From assembly GCF_028209395.1 (NCBI RefSeq), contig NZ_JAQLDQ010000019.1, positions 1 to 36,598 of the forward strand: DNA of 36,598 nucleotides. Direction: 5' to 3'. Made by a program: the position numbers and the translations under genes. The notes under the pieces are model-generated. The model saw only the letters and a program-made list of their open reading frames with translations, was not told the DNA's origin and did not search any database. The stretch's first letter is position 1, and each line of letters opens with the position of its first letter. Positions 23,403 through 32,153 of this stretch are shown here, piece after piece. The DNA comes from Collinsella aerofaciens (GTDB lineage: Bacteria > Actinomycetota > Coriobacteriia > Coriobacteriales > Coriobacteriaceae).

Positions 23403-24026
23403 ATGAAGCACTTTGACCATATCGTATTTGACGTTGATGGGACATTGGCAGATACAGAAGAAAGCGTTCTATCATCGCTTGTCCAGATTGTCCAAGAAGA
23501 GACCGGCAAAACGCTCCCCCGACACGAGCTTGACTTTGCCCTCGGCATACCCGGCAAGGATGCCCTTGAGAAACTTGGAATCTACTCGCAGGCAACGTTG
23601 GATCGCTGGTGCCAAGTTGCCGCCAGCTTTAAAAGCACCATCAGCGTGTTTCCAGGTTTGCTTGAAGTCATCGCAACACTCGCCGATAGCGGCTGCAAAC
23701 TTGGCATCGTCTCCTCACGTGCGCGCGACGAATACGCAAAAGAAATTGCACCCCTTGGTTTCAATAAGTATTTTGAGCACATCATCCTTGTCGAAGACAC
23801 AACCGAACATAAACCCGCACCCGCACCCATGCTCGAATATCTCCGGCGTACGGGCGCGAATCCTGGCAACGTCGTCTACGTTGGCGACACCGTCTACGAC
23901 GAACAATGCGCAACTTCGGCAGGGGTCAGTTTTGCCAGAGCGGCATGGGGATCACACCAAGACATCCCAAACGCCACCTACAACCTCAAAACCCCCAACG
24001 ACCTGCTACCCCTAACAACCAAGTAA
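23403..24026 (+). CDS. HAD-superfamily phosphatase (Gph/PGMB-like)
   Basis: A 207-residue cytosolic HAD hydrolase. Motif I is FDVDGTLADTEES at residues 9-21 (nucleophile Asp9 or Asp11 region), motif II is GIVSSRARDEYA near 100, motif III is the lysine of EHKPAPAP near 139, and motif IV is VVYVGDTVYDEQCA near 158. An alpha-helical cap domain lies between motifs I and II, as in phosphoglycolate phosphatases and beta-phosphoglucomutases. The substrate cannot be read from the sequence. The start has AGAGGAG upstream. It sits directly after the AraC gene and ends before a strong terminator. Confidence 0.88.
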   Translation: MKHFDHIVFDVDGTLADTEESVLSSLVQIVQEETGKTLPRHELDFALGIPGKDALEKLGIYSQATLDRWCQVAASFKSTISVFPGLLEVIATLADSGCKLGIVSSRARDEYAKEIAPLGFNKYFEHIILVEDTTEHKPAPAPMLEYLRRTGANPGNVVYVGDTVYDEQCATSAGVSFARAAWGSHQDIPNATYNLKTPNDLLPLTTK

Positions 24027-24090
24027 CCCCCGCGCCCCACCCTTTCAGCCCCAACGCCACAAGGGCGACGACCTCGAGTAGGTCAACCTG

Positions 24091-24213
24091 GGAGGGACGA
24101 GGGCTTAGTTCCCCAATCTTTCCGCAGGGGGCAAAAAGCCTCGCCGCACGAAGTGCGCAGCGAGGCTTTTTGCATGCCCGAGGACGATTGGGGAACTAAA
24201 CCCTCGTCCCTCC
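24091..24213. terminator. Long nested bidirectional terminator
   Basis: Outer arms of 28 bp (24091-24118 and 24186-24213) pair with a single mismatch. Inside, GCAAAAAGCCTCG (24131-24143) pairs with its perfect complement at 24161-24173, and CGCAC/GTGCG caps the structure. A- and T-runs on either side of the inner stem allow termination of both the HAD gene and the convergent aldolase gene. Confidence 0.8.
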
Positions 24214-24247
24214 CCGGGATATGTAGCGAGTCGGAGTACCCTTGCTG

Positions 24248-25105
24248 TTACTCTGCTTTGCCCACAGAGTTGAGGTTGGTCATGCGGATCTTAACCAGCT
24301 CGGTGATCTCACGCATGCCCTCCTTGGCCGGCTTCTTGGGGTCGAAGCAGGCGGGGTTCTCGGCCATGTAGGCCATGAAGCCCTTGGTGTAGGCCTGACG
24401 CAGCTCGGTGGCGTAGTTAACCTTGCAGATGCCATTCTTCACAGCCTCGGCAACCTGCTCATCGGGCACACCGGAGGTGCCGTGCAGGACCAGCGGCACG
24501 TCGACGGCGTCGCGGATGGCCTTGACCACGGACTGCTCGATGTGCGGATCGCTCGTGTACACACCGTGGCTGGTGCCAACGCCAATTGCGAGGGAGGTGC
24601 AGCCGGTACGCTCGACGAACTCCTTGGCCTCGGCCGGATCGGTGTAGGGGCTCTCGCCCTCAACCGCGGGACCGTCGTCCTCCTTGCCGCCAACCTTGCC
24701 GAGCTCGGCCTCGACAGGCACGCCCATGGCGCGGCCAGCATCGGCGACGGACTTGGTCAGAGCGATGTTGTCCTCGAAGGACTCGTGCGAACCGTCGATC
24801 ATGACAGAGGTATAGCCAGTGCGGAAAGCCTGCATGCAGCGGTTATAGCCATCGCCGTGATCGAGGTGCAGAGCGACGGGCACGGAAGCGCGCTCGGCAG
24901 CAGCCTTGACCATGCCGTAGAAGTAGTCCAGACCAGCGGTCTTGATGGTGCCCGGGGTGGTCTGCATGATGACGGGGGACTTGGTCTCCTCGGCAGCGGC
25001 CAGAACGGCCATAACAAACTCGAGGTTCTCGACGTTGAACGCGCCGACGGCGTAGTGACCGGCCTGAGCGTCCTTGAGCATCTTTTCGGTGGTAACAAGT
25101 GCCAT
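24248..25105 (-). CDS. Class II (zinc) ketose-bisphosphate aldolase, GatY/KbaY-like
   Basis: A 285-residue class II aldolase that cleaves fructose-1,6- or tagatose-1,6-bisphosphate to dihydroxyacetone phosphate and glyceraldehyde-3-phosphate. Zinc and active-site stretches are visible: ALHLDHGDG near residue 80, VEAELGKVGGKEDD near 131, IGVGTSHGVY near 174 and LVLHGTSGVPDEQV near 205. Length and motifs fit the GatY/KbaY clade. Since lacA, lacB and lacC are in this window but no lacD is seen, this may supply tagatose-bisphosphate cleavage; a role as the glycolytic fructose enzyme is equally possible. The start at 25105 follows GAGAGGAG. It is divergent from a DeoR regulator. Confidence 0.88.
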   Translation of the reverse strand: MALVTTEKMLKDAQAGHYAVGAFNVENLEFVMAVLAAAEETKSPVIMQTTPGTIKTAGLDYFYGMVKAAAERASVPVALHLDHGDGYNRCMQAFRTGYTSVMIDGSHESFEDNIALTKSVADAGRAMGVPVEAELGKVGGKEDDGPAVEGESPYTDPAEAKEFVERTGCTSLAIGVGTSHGVYTSDPHIEQSVVKAIRDAVDVPLVLHGTSGVPDEQVAEAVKNGICKVNYATELRQAYTKGFMAYMAENPACFDPKKPAKEGMREITELVKIRMTNLNSVGKAE

Positions 25106-25439
25106 GAGCGTTTGCTCCTCTCCCTCGCCCGCATCTGGACATCGGGCGTAGTTGTTCACAAGGCGTTTTACCTTGCGTTTTACTGCGCTCATTGTATGAA
25201 ATTCAGCGGCTTTGCACGCGCGAGATATTGAGCCCATGCAGGTCAATACAGTCGTTTTTGAAAAGTAAACGGAAGGAATTGGAGCCGAGCGGACATGTTC
25301 GATATTGAATTTTGGGCGTTCAGCGTCTTTCTTTTATAGAAAAGATAAGTAATCGAAAGGTGTTTTCTTACTCAAAAAGAAAATGAACGAAAATAGAGTC
25401 AACACAATTCCTGCAAATTTGGCCGAGAATGGAGCAGCT
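25106..25439. promoter_or_regulatory. Divergent control region of aldolase and DeoR genes
   Basis: Toward the aldolase, TACAAT (25191-25196 on the minus strand) is a likely -10 box. Toward the DeoR gene, TTGGGC (about 25312) and TATAGA (about 25335) are spaced 17 bp. CGAAA motifs at 25353 and 25389 could be part of DeoR-type sites. No gene is visible in this gap. Confidence 0.35.
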
Positions 25440-26243
25440 ATGGCCCACGCGACAACCCGAGCCTTCGCCGATGAGCGTCGTGCCGCCATCATGGAGATGC
25501 TCGAGCATAACGCCTCGGTGCAGGTGGCAGAAATTGCCCAAACCTTTGGCGTGTCCTCTGTCACCGCTCGCGCCGACCTGGACGCACTCGCCGAGTCTGG
25601 CAAGCTGCGCCGCACGCATGGCGGCGCCGTATCGCTCCACAAGCGTCTGACTGTTTCCACGCAGGATCGCCGCATCAATGTCAACGTCGCCGCCAAGCAG
25701 GCCATCGCGCAAAGCGCCATCGAGCTCGTCAATGACGGCGACACGCTGCTCGTCGACTCGGGCACCACGGCGCTCGAATTCGTCCGGCTCCTCGATCAAC
25801 GCAACGGCATCACCGTTATCACGGCCGACATTACCATCGCCGATTATATCGACGAGAGCATGCCCTCGGTCGATGTCGTCATGCTGGGCGGGGCGCTGCG
25901 CAAAGGCCATCGTTATCTGTACGGACCGCTCACCATGCAGGCGCTCCAAATGGTCCATGCCGATCTGGCCGTCATGTGCCCCGGCGCTTTTGTCTCCAGC
26001 TGCGGCTTTACGACCGACTTTCCGCAGATGGCCGAGACCAAAACGGCTATGATCGTCGCGGCCCATCAAAGCGTCGCCCTCATGGACGCCAGCAAGGTTA
26101 ACGGACGCGGCATGTACCGCTTTGCCGAGCTGACCGATGTCGACGCCATCGTGATGGACCGAGACCCCGAAGGCGCCGTCGCCACCTCAATCGCCAAGAC
26201 CGCCGACGGCGCACGTCCAGCCCTCATCATCGCCGCCAACTAA
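25440..26243 (+). CDS. DeoR-family transcriptional regulator
   Basis: A 267-residue sugar-phosphate-responsive repressor. The N-terminal DeoR helix-turn-helix is ERRAAIMEMLEHNASVQVAEIAQTFGVSSVTARADLDALAESGKLRRTHGGA (about residues 12-65). The C-terminal effector domain shows LLVDSGTTALEFVRLL near 105 and VMLGGALRKGHRYLYGP near 145, typical of DeoR sensors. The start at 25440 has GGAG five bases upstream and begins just before the HTH; an ATG at 25383 would add 19 residues without homology. It is divergent from the aldolase and so probably regulates it, perhaps with the lac genes. The effector is likely a ketose phosphate, by family analogy. Confidence 0.9.
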   Translation: MAHATTRAFADERRAAIMEMLEHNASVQVAEIAQTFGVSSVTARADLDALAESGKLRRTHGGAVSLHKRLTVSTQDRRINVNVAAKQAIAQSAIELVNDGDTLLVDSGTTALEFVRLLDQRNGITVITADITIADYIDESMPSVDVVMLGGALRKGHRYLYGPLTMQALQMVHADLAVMCPGAFVSSCGFTTDFPQMAETKTAMIVAAHQSVALMDASKVNGRGMYRFAELTDVDAIVMDRDPEGAVATSIAKTADGARPALIIAAN

Positions 26244-26248
26244 ATAAA

Positions 26249-26285
26249 AACCACCACAAAGGTGCCTGTCCCCTTTGTGGTGGTT
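26249..26285. terminator. Hairpin with GGGACAG-type core, bidirectional terminator
   Basis: AACCACCACAAAGG (26249-26262) pairs with CCTTTGTGGTGGTT (26272-26285) around TGCCTGTCC. A-rich on the left and T-containing on the right, it suits termination of both the DeoR gene and the convergent flavodiiron gene. The core matches the mini-repeat family. Confidence 0.7.
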
Positions 26286-26317
26286 GTGATGGTTGAGCGT
26301 CAAAAGTGAACGTGTCG

Positions 26318-27478
26318 CTACTTGGACAGCTCGTCGGCGAGGGCCTCGATCTGAGCGCGCGAGGCGTCGTTGAGCGAGCCCAGCACGGTCACCTTGTTCT
26401 GCGCCAGGGCGATGTCCTTCATGCCCTCGAGCTCCTTGGTCATAACCTTGGCAGCCGCGGGTGCCCAAGAGCCGGCCTCGACGAGCGCCACCGTACGGTT
26501 CTGGTAGGCGTGCTCGGCGAGCGTATGGATGAAGGTGCTCATGCACGGGAAGATCTCGCCCTGATAGGTGATGGAGGCGAGCACCAGACGGTCGTAGCGG
26601 AACGCATCCTCAACGGCCTCGGCCATGTCGTCACGAGCCAGGTCAAAGACGGAGACCTTCTGGCCGCGAGCCTCAAGCGCAGATGCGAGCTCCTCGACGG
26701 CAGCCTTCAGATGCCCGTACACGCTCGCATAGGCAATCGTGATACCCTCGTCCTCGGGCTGATAGCTCGACCAGGTGTTATAGGTGTCGAGGTAGTAGCC
26801 CAGGTTCTCAGTCAGCACGGGGCCGTGGAGCGGGCAGATAATCTGGATGTCCAGGTCGGCGGCCTTCTTGAGGACGGCCTGCACGAACTTGCCGAACTTA
26901 CCGACGATGCCAAAGTAGTAACGGCGCGCTTCGCAAGCCCAGCCCTCGGGATCCTCGATGTCGTTGGCGCCAAACTTGCCAAAACCGTCGGCACTAAAGA
27001 GCACCTTGTCGGTGGACTCGTAGGAGAAGAGCACCTCGGGCCAGTGAACATTGGGGGCACCGACAAAGGTTAGGCTGTGGCCGCCCAGGTCGAGCACGTC
27101 GCCATCTTTGACGACCATCTTGCGCTCGGGGAAGTCGGTGCCAAAGTAGTTGACCATCATACGGAAGGCGCCCATGCTGGCAACAATCTGCGCCTGAGGA
27201 TAGCGCTCCATAAAGGCGGCGATGCCGGCGGAGTGATCGGGCTCCATGTGATGGACAACCAGGTAGTCGGGCGTGCGGCCATCGAGCACGGCCTCGAGGT
27301 TGCCGAGCCACTCGTCAACAAAACCGCCGTCGACTGAATCGGCGACAGCGATCTTTTCGCCCAAGATAACGTAGCTGTTGTATGCCATACCGTTCTCGGA
27401 CACATCGTACTGGCCCTCGAACAGGTCAATGTCGTGATCGTTGACGCCAATGTAGCGGATATCCTTGGTGATCTCCAT
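26318..27478 (-). CDS. fprA: Flavodiiron protein (A-type flavoprotein)
   Basis: Reduces oxygen to water and/or nitric oxide to nitrous oxide, protecting anaerobes. The 386-residue protein has an N-terminal metallo-beta-lactamase-like diiron domain, with ligand motif H77-x-E79-x-D81-H82 in VVHHMEPDHSAG, later PNVHWPE near 150, SADGFGKFG near 170 and CPLHGPVL near 227. A C-terminal flavodoxin domain starts near 255 (IAYASVYGHLKAAVEELA) and binds FMN. There is no rubredoxin or flavin reductase extension, so an external electron donor is needed. The start at 27478 has AGGAGG nine bases upstream. A TATGAT box (27516-27521, minus strand) and a small palindrome at 27534-27547 precede it. Confidence 0.92.
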   Translation of the reverse strand: MEITKDIRYIGVNDHDIDLFEGQYDVSENGMAYNSYVILGEKIAVADSVDGGFVDEWLGNLEAVLDGRTPDYLVVHHMEPDHSAGIAAFMERYPQAQIVASMGAFRMMVNYFGTDFPERKMVVKDGDVLDLGGHSLTFVGAPNVHWPEVLFSYESTDKVLFSADGFGKFGANDIEDPEGWACEARRYYFGIVGKFGKFVQAVLKKAADLDIQIICPLHGPVLTENLGYYLDTYNTWSSYQPEDEGITIAYASVYGHLKAAVEELASALEARGQKVSVFDLARDDMAEAVEDAFRYDRLVLASITYQGEIFPCMSTFIHTLAEHAYQNRTVALVEAGSWAPAAAKVMTKELEGMKDIALAQNKVTVLGSLNDASRAQIEALADELSK

Positions 27479-27607
27479 CAGGCAAAGCCTCCTAGATAGA
27501 CAAAAGAGCCCGTCTATCATAGCACTCGTCTTCATAGCCACGGCTATCTGCCAGCATCCTTATCGATTGTTATTGAGGCGGAATATATCGCCATTGACCT
27601 GCAAAAA

Positions 27608-28639
27608 CTATGTGCGCGGAGCTGCCGTGGTATGTCGAACGATAAGCTGGCCGGGAATACGAATGGCAACGGTTTTGTCCGTTGCCCCCGCCTTGGGAAC
27701 CGCGTGCTCGAACACCTCGCGTCCACGCTGATGCAAATCGAATCGAACGGTCGTGAGCTCGTTGTGTGCCACAAAATCATCGAGCGAATCGTCGACGCCC
27801 ACCACGCTCACGTCCTCGGGCACGCGCAGACCGCTATCGCGCAGCGCTGCAATCGCGCCATTTGCCATCTGGTCGTTTGCCGCGTAAATCGCCGTCATGG
27901 TGCGATCGTGCTCGGCCAGGTACCTGCCGGCCTCGTAGCCGCTGTTGGCAGACCAGTCGCCCTCGAGCGGCTCTGCCGGCTCGATGTGTTTACGCTCGAG
28001 TGCATCCTGCCAACCGGCGCGACGAAATTGCTCGTCGACCGAGAATGACGGGCCGCCAATATAGCGAATCTGCTCGTGCCCTAGCTCAAACAGGTGATCC
28101 ATAAGCAATAGCGAGCAGCCGTAATGGTCGGAATCGACCGTGGTCACGCGCGGATGTGCGTACATGGTAACGATGACCGTGCCGATACCCGGCAACGGAT
28201 CAAACGTCTCAAAATCGGGCGCCATACGACTCATGCCGATGATGATGCCGTCCACCGGCAATGCGGCCATACGACGCGTGGCCTCGGCAAGCGAAAACTC
28301 CTCGGTCTTGGACATCTCGACCAGCGTGATAGCGCAATTATGCTCGCGAGCAGCACTGGCGATGCCGTCGATCATTGAGAGGTTGCCAAACTTGGTGACA
28401 TCGTTGACGCACAGGCCGACCGAATGGTAACGGCCGTCGCGCAGCGAGCGACCGGCATAGCTCGGACGGAAACCGAGCTCCTGCATGGCCGCCTGCACGC
28501 GCTTACGCGTCTGCTCGTTCACGTTGGGCAATCCGTTGGCAACGCGCGAAACCGTCTGCTGCGAAACACCGGCAACGCGGGCAACGTCGGCCATGGAAAC
28601 CGGACGCGAACTAATATCGTTGGACGGGCGCCTTGCCAC
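27608..28639 (-). CDS. LacI-family transcriptional regulator of the gal genes
   Basis: A 343-residue repressor. The LacI helix-turn-helix SMADVARVAGVSQQTVSRVANGLPNVNEQTRKRVQAAMQELGFRPS lies at residues 15-60, then a periplasmic-binding-protein-like sensor domain with the usual VDGIIIG, HLFELGHEQIRYIGG and DVSVVGVDDS stretches. The start is GTG at 28639 with GAAGGTGA upstream. It is divergent from galK-galT, and three copies of TGTTAACGTACTC lie between the two, so I infer that it represses galKT and itself. Galactose or a phosphorylated derivative is the likely inducer. Confidence 0.92.
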   Translation of the reverse strand: MARRPSNDISSRPVSMADVARVAGVSQQTVSRVANGLPNVNEQTRKRVQAAMQELGFRPSYAGRSLRDGRYHSVGLCVNDVTKFGNLSMIDGIASAAREHNCAITLVEMSKTEEFSLAEATRRMAALPVDGIIIGMSRMAPDFETFDPLPGIGTVIVTMYAHPRVTTVDSDHYGCSLLLMDHLFELGHEQIRYIGGPSFSVDEQFRRAGWQDALERKHIEPAEPLEGDWSANSGYEAGRYLAEHDRTMTAIYAANDQMANGAIAALRDSGLRVPEDVSVVGVDDSLDDFVAHNELTTVRFDLHQRGREVFEHAVPKAGATDKTVAIRIPGQLIVRHTTAAPRT

Positions 28640-28732
28640 AGGATCACCTTCACCCTTGCGAGATCTGAATAGCGTGTATGCCGGCCCGGGCAGAAATACA
28701 TCCCACGCCGAGGCCCGCTATCGTCGGACGCA

Positions 28733-28934
28733 TGTTAACGTACTCTACTTTTTCGACCTGCATCTCTTCTGCTTTATAAGTCCATACGACAGTACCGTTC
28801 ACGGCTGTATTTCTACCGATTACCAGATTCTCAAAAAGTGACAAGCGTTATGTTATGAGTACGTTAACATAGCCCGTAACGTGCGGTATCGTGAACACTT
28901 GGTTCATGCCGCTTCAAGTTGTTAACGTACTCAT
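28733..28934. promoter_or_regulatory. Three operators in the lacI-type regulator/galK intergenic region
   Basis: TGTTAACGTACTCT at 28733-28746, its inverse ATGAGTACGTTAACA at 28855-28869, and TGTTAACGTACTCAT at 28920-28934. The last two are exact over 15 bases in opposite orientation, with centres 65 bp apart; the first is 13 of 14. The spacing would allow looping by a LacI tetramer or dimer pairs. The rest of 28640-28977 contains presumed promoters only. Confidence 0.65.
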
Positions 28935-28977
28935 AACGACGCAAAACTCATCCGTGCGCACCAAAGAAAGGACCCCC

Positions 28978-30183
28978 ATGACCACCCCCGACGAAAAGAC
29001 ACTCGCCACGCTCACCAAGCTGTTTGAGGAGGAGTTTGGCCCCATCGGCGATCGCCAGGTGCTCTATGTGCACGCGCCCGGCCGTTCCGAGATCAGTGGC
29101 AACCACACCGACCACGAGGGCGGCCACGTTATCGCCGGCTCGCTCGATGTCGCTGTCGACGGCATTGCCGTGGCGACCGACACCAACAAGGTTCGCGTTG
29201 CCGACGAGGGCTATCCCACGTTTGAGATCACGCTCGACACGCTGGATATTCAAGAGTCCGAGAAGGGCACGTCCGCGAGCCTCGTACGCGGCATGGCCCA
29301 CGAAATCGCTGCCCTGGGTGTTGAGCCCCAGGGCTTTGACTTCGCCTTCACCTGCTCCGTCCCCTCGGGCGGCGGCCTTTCGAGCTCCGCTGCCGTCGAG
29401 GCGGCATACGGTCGCGCCATGGAGACGCTCTGGGGCGCACCCGCCATCGAGCCCGTCGCGCTCGCCCAGATGAGCCAGCGCACCGAGAACAACTACTATG
29501 GCAAGCCCTGCGGTCTGATGGACCAGGCCGCTGTGTGCCTGGGCGGCCTTGCCTACATGGACTTTGAGGACCAGGCTCAGCCTAAAACCCAGAAGCTCGA
29601 ACTCAACTTTGAGGATCACGGCTATGCGCTCGTGCTCGTTAAGGTTGGTGCCGACCACGTGGCCGCCACCGACGATTACGCTGCCGTTCCGCGCGAGATG
29701 CAAGACGTCGCCGCCGAGTTTGGCAAGGCACGCCTATGCGAGGTAAACGTGGCCGACTTTGACGCCAAACTCCCCGAGCTGCGCGCCAAGCTGGGCGACC
29801 GTGCCTGCCTGCGCGCCGTTCACTACTGGTACGAGAACGGCCTGGTCGACAAGCGCTGGGCAGCTCTGAACGCCGGCGACATTGACCAGTTCCTGGTCCT
29901 GACGCGCGAGTCCGGCGCCAGCTCCGCCATGTACCTGCAGAATGTTGTTGCCAAACTGGGTTCCGAGCAACCCTCCATGTATGCCCTGGCGCTGGCCGAG
30001 CACGTGCTCGACGGCCGCGGCGCCGTCCGTATCCACGGCGGCGGCTTTGGTGGCACCATCCAGGCCTTTGTGCCACTCGATCTGGTCGACACCTTTATCA
30101 CCAAGATGAACAGCTGGCTGGGCGAGGGCTCTGCCCGCCACTACGCAATTTCTGACAAGGGGGCTTACGCGACATGGCTGTAA
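28978..30183 (+). CDS. galK: Galactokinase
   Basis: Phosphorylates galactose to galactose-1-phosphate with ATP, the first Leloir step (cytosol). The 401-residue GHMP kinase has the N-terminal signature HAPGRSEISGNHTDHEGGHVIAG (GRxEx2GxHTD type, near residue 37), the ATP-binding loop VPSGGGLSSSAAVEAAYG near 122, and the C-terminal IHGGGFGGTIQAFVP near 342. The start at 28978 has AAAGGA eight bases upstream; upstream in-frame codons overlap the operators and are rejected. The stop overlaps the start of galT, so the two are translationally coupled. LacI-type control is indicated by the operators upstream. Confidence 0.95.
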   Translation: MTTPDEKTLATLTKLFEEEFGPIGDRQVLYVHAPGRSEISGNHTDHEGGHVIAGSLDVAVDGIAVATDTNKVRVADEGYPTFEITLDTLDIQESEKGTSASLVRGMAHEIAALGVEPQGFDFAFTCSVPSGGGLSSSAAVEAAYGRAMETLWGAPAIEPVALAQMSQRTENNYYGKPCGLMDQAAVCLGGLAYMDFEDQAQPKTQKLELNFEDHGYALVLVKVGADHVAATDDYAAVPREMQDVAAEFGKARLCEVNVADFDAKLPELRAKLGDRACLRAVHYWYENGLVDKRWAALNAGDIDQFLVLTRESGASSAMYLQNVVAKLGSEQPSMYALALAEHVLDGRGAVRIHGGGFGGTIQAFVPLDLVDTFITKMNSWLGEGSARHYAISDKGAYATWL

Positions 30184-31802
30184 TGACCGACGTGCGCGAG
30201 GCTGCGCAGGGCCTTATCGAATATGCCATCCACCGATCGATGATCGGACAGGACGATCGCATCTGGGCCTACAACACCATTCTGGAGTGCATCGGCGCCA
30301 CGGGCCCCGCGCTCGACATGACCTGGGCGTTGCAGAACGAGAAGCTCTCGCTCTTGCACCCCGATACGCTCCCCGATTTTGACCTGGAGGGCACGCTTGC
30401 CGCGCTTTCCGAGGCCGCCGTCGCCAACGGTGCCGCCGAGGACACGGCATCGGGCCGCGACCGCATCGCCATGCGCATCATGGGCGTGCTGATGCCGAGG
30501 CCCTCGATTGTAAACGAGGAGTTCAACGGCCGCATGGGCGTCGACGAGCCCCGCGCCGCGACCGACTGGTTCTACGGCCTATGCTGTGACGCCGGCTACG
30601 TGCGCCGCGCCGCCATCGCGCGCAACATCAAATGGAGCACCCCCACCAACTGGGGCGACCTCGAGATTACCATCAACCTGTCAAAGCCCGAAAAGGACCC
30701 GCGCGATATTGCCGCGGCCGGCGCCGTCAAAAACACGGGCGAGAAGTATCCCGCCTGCCAGCTCTGCATCGAAAACGAGGGCTATCCCGGACGCTCCGCT
30801 GCAGCCGACGGCGGCGCCCATCCCGCCCGCCAGAATCTGCGCGTTATCCCTATTAAGCTCGACGGCGAGCGCTGGGGCTTCCAGTACAGCCCGTACGCGT
30901 ACTTTAACGAGCACTGCATTGCCATGAGCTCCGAGCATCGTCCGATGCACGTCGACCGCAAGGGCCTGACCTGCCTGCTCGACTTTGTCGACCTGTTCCC
31001 GCATTACTTCATCGGCTCCAACGCCGACCTGCCCATCGTGGGCGGCTCGATCTTGTCGCACGACCACTTCCAGGGTGGCGCGCACGAGTTCCCCATGATG
31101 CATGCCGCCGAGGTCTCGCAGTTTAGCGTGCCCGGCTTTGACCAGGTCAGCGGCACCGTGTTGCAGTGGCCGCTTTCGGTGCTGCGACTGCGCTCGCACG
31201 GCCGCGCCCAGTTGCTCGACGCCGCCGAAAAGATTATCCTCGCCTGGCGCGAGTGGACCGACGAGTCCGTGGGCGTTATCGCACACACGGCCGACGGCGT
31301 GGCCCACAACACCGTGACGCCCGTCATTCGCCGCGTGGACTCCCGCGGCAACGCCGGCGGCGAGATTTACGAAGCCTACCTGGCGCTTCGCTGCAACATC
31401 ACGACCGACGAGCATCCGCTGGGCGTTTTCCACCCGCATGCCGAGTATCACCACATTAAGAAGGAGAACATCGGCCTGATCGAGGTCATGGGCCTGGCCA
31501 TTTTGCCGCCACGCTTGGTCCCCGAGCTCGGTGCTGTCCGCGAGCACTTGCTGGCAGCCAAGGCAGATGCCAGCTACGACCTTGCTGGCGCGCTCGAGGG
31601 CGACGACCTTTGCCGCAGCCACGCCGCATGGGCCGAAGATGTTTTTGCCCGACGCGCCGACGAGCTTACGGCGGATAACGCCATCGATATCCTGCACGAA
31701 GAGGTCGGCGTGGTGTTTGGCCACGTACTCGACAACGCCGGCGTCTTTAAGTGGGACGAAGCAGGACGCGCCGCCCAACAGCGCTTTATCGACTCACTGT
31801 AG
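30174..31802 (+). CDS. galT: UDP-glucose-hexose-1-phosphate uridylyltransferase (long GalT type)
   Basis: Exchanges UMP between UDP-glucose and galactose-1-phosphate, second Leloir step. At 542 residues it is the long Firmicutes-type GalT (GalT2 family), not the ~350-residue E. coli type. Visible stretches include CQLCIENEGYPGR near 195, NLRVIPIKLDGERWGFQYSPYAYFNEHCI near 224, and the active-site SILSHDHFQGGAHEFP near 292 (HxHxQ motif). It overlaps galK by ten bases; ATG 30174 follows AAGGGGG, while ATG 30183 sits in a TAATG overlap and is an alternative. The third Leloir gene, galE, is not in this window. A terminator follows at 31858-31897. Confidence 0.93.
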   Translation: MAVMTDVREAAQGLIEYAIHRSMIGQDDRIWAYNTILECIGATGPALDMTWALQNEKLSLLHPDTLPDFDLEGTLAALSEAAVANGAAEDTASGRDRIAMRIMGVLMPRPSIVNEEFNGRMGVDEPRAATDWFYGLCCDAGYVRRAAIARNIKWSTPTNWGDLEITINLSKPEKDPRDIAAAGAVKNTGEKYPACQLCIENEGYPGRSAAADGGAHPARQNLRVIPIKLDGERWGFQYSPYAYFNEHCIAMSSEHRPMHVDRKGLTCLLDFVDLFPHYFIGSNADLPIVGGSILSHDHFQGGAHEFPMMHAAEVSQFSVPGFDQVSGTVLQWPLSVLRLRSHGRAQLLDAAEKIILAWREWTDESVGVIAHTADGVAHNTVTPVIRRVDSRGNAGGEIYEAYLALRCNITTDEHPLGVFHPHAEYHHIKKENIGLIEVMGLAILPPRLVPELGAVREHLLAAKADASYDLAGALEGDDLCRSHAAWAEDVFARRADELTADNAIDILHEEVGVVFGHVLDNAGVFKWDEAGRAAQQRFIDSL

Positions 31803-31857
31803 AGCACAGACCCGGTCGCTCAACGGCAGCCCGCACAGCATAGACACCCACACGACA

Positions 31858-31897
31858 GCGGCGCCCGCCGGCAACATCGCCGACGGGCGCCGTTTTT
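31858..31897 (+). terminator. Rho-independent terminator of galKT
   Basis: CGGCGCCCGCCGGC and its complement around AACATC form a strong stem, followed by TTTTT at 31893-31897. It ends the galK-galT transcript 55 nt after the galT stop. Confidence 0.8.
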
Positions 31898-31925
31898 GAG
31901 TGTAGTCATTGGGGTCATTCTTAAG

Positions 31926-31961
31926 GGGCGTTCTTAAACGACTAGTCATTAAAGAGCGTCC
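31926..31961. repeat. Hairpin mini-repeat, GGGGAC-core family
   Basis: GGGCGTTCTT (31926-31935) pairs with AAGAGCGTCC (31952-31961), two pairs being G.T. Its first 20 bases from 31929 equal those at 1091-1110. The right arm is embedded in AGTCATTGGGGACGCTCTTTA on the minus strand. Confidence 0.65.
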
Positions 31962-32005
31962 CCAATGACTACTTGCGACCAAGGCAACGCCGGTGTCTTG
32001 GCAAC

Positions 32006-32152
32006 GACAGCGAAAACGCCCCTAAGCGAGCAAGGTGACGTGAAAGAGGAGGGCATTGACCTTTTGGTCATGCCCGACGATTGAACGTCAGATTGCCGCT
32101 TAGGGGCGTTTGCAGCGTCGCGCCGTTACGCGGTTTGGTAAAACCGCGTAAC
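32006..32152 (-). ncRNA. Three-stem structured element, copy B, 3' of lacC
   Basis: Begins two bases after the lacC stop codon in mRNA direction. P3 (32125-32152) is a perfect 12-bp hairpin with the same 4-nt loop as copy A but two changed base pairs. P1 pairs 32097-32111 with 32014-32028 as a perfect 15-bp stem of different sequence from copy A. P2 (about 32049-32075) keeps the GGGCATTGACC...GGTCATGCCC core. In copy B P2 lacks the T-run, so simple termination is less likely to be its shared function. Confidence 0.65.
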
Positions 32153-32153
32153 C

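Noticed and set aside
30681..31778. 365-aa minus-strand frame opposite galT
   Set aside because: Antisense shadow; galT motifs on the plus strand are unambiguous.
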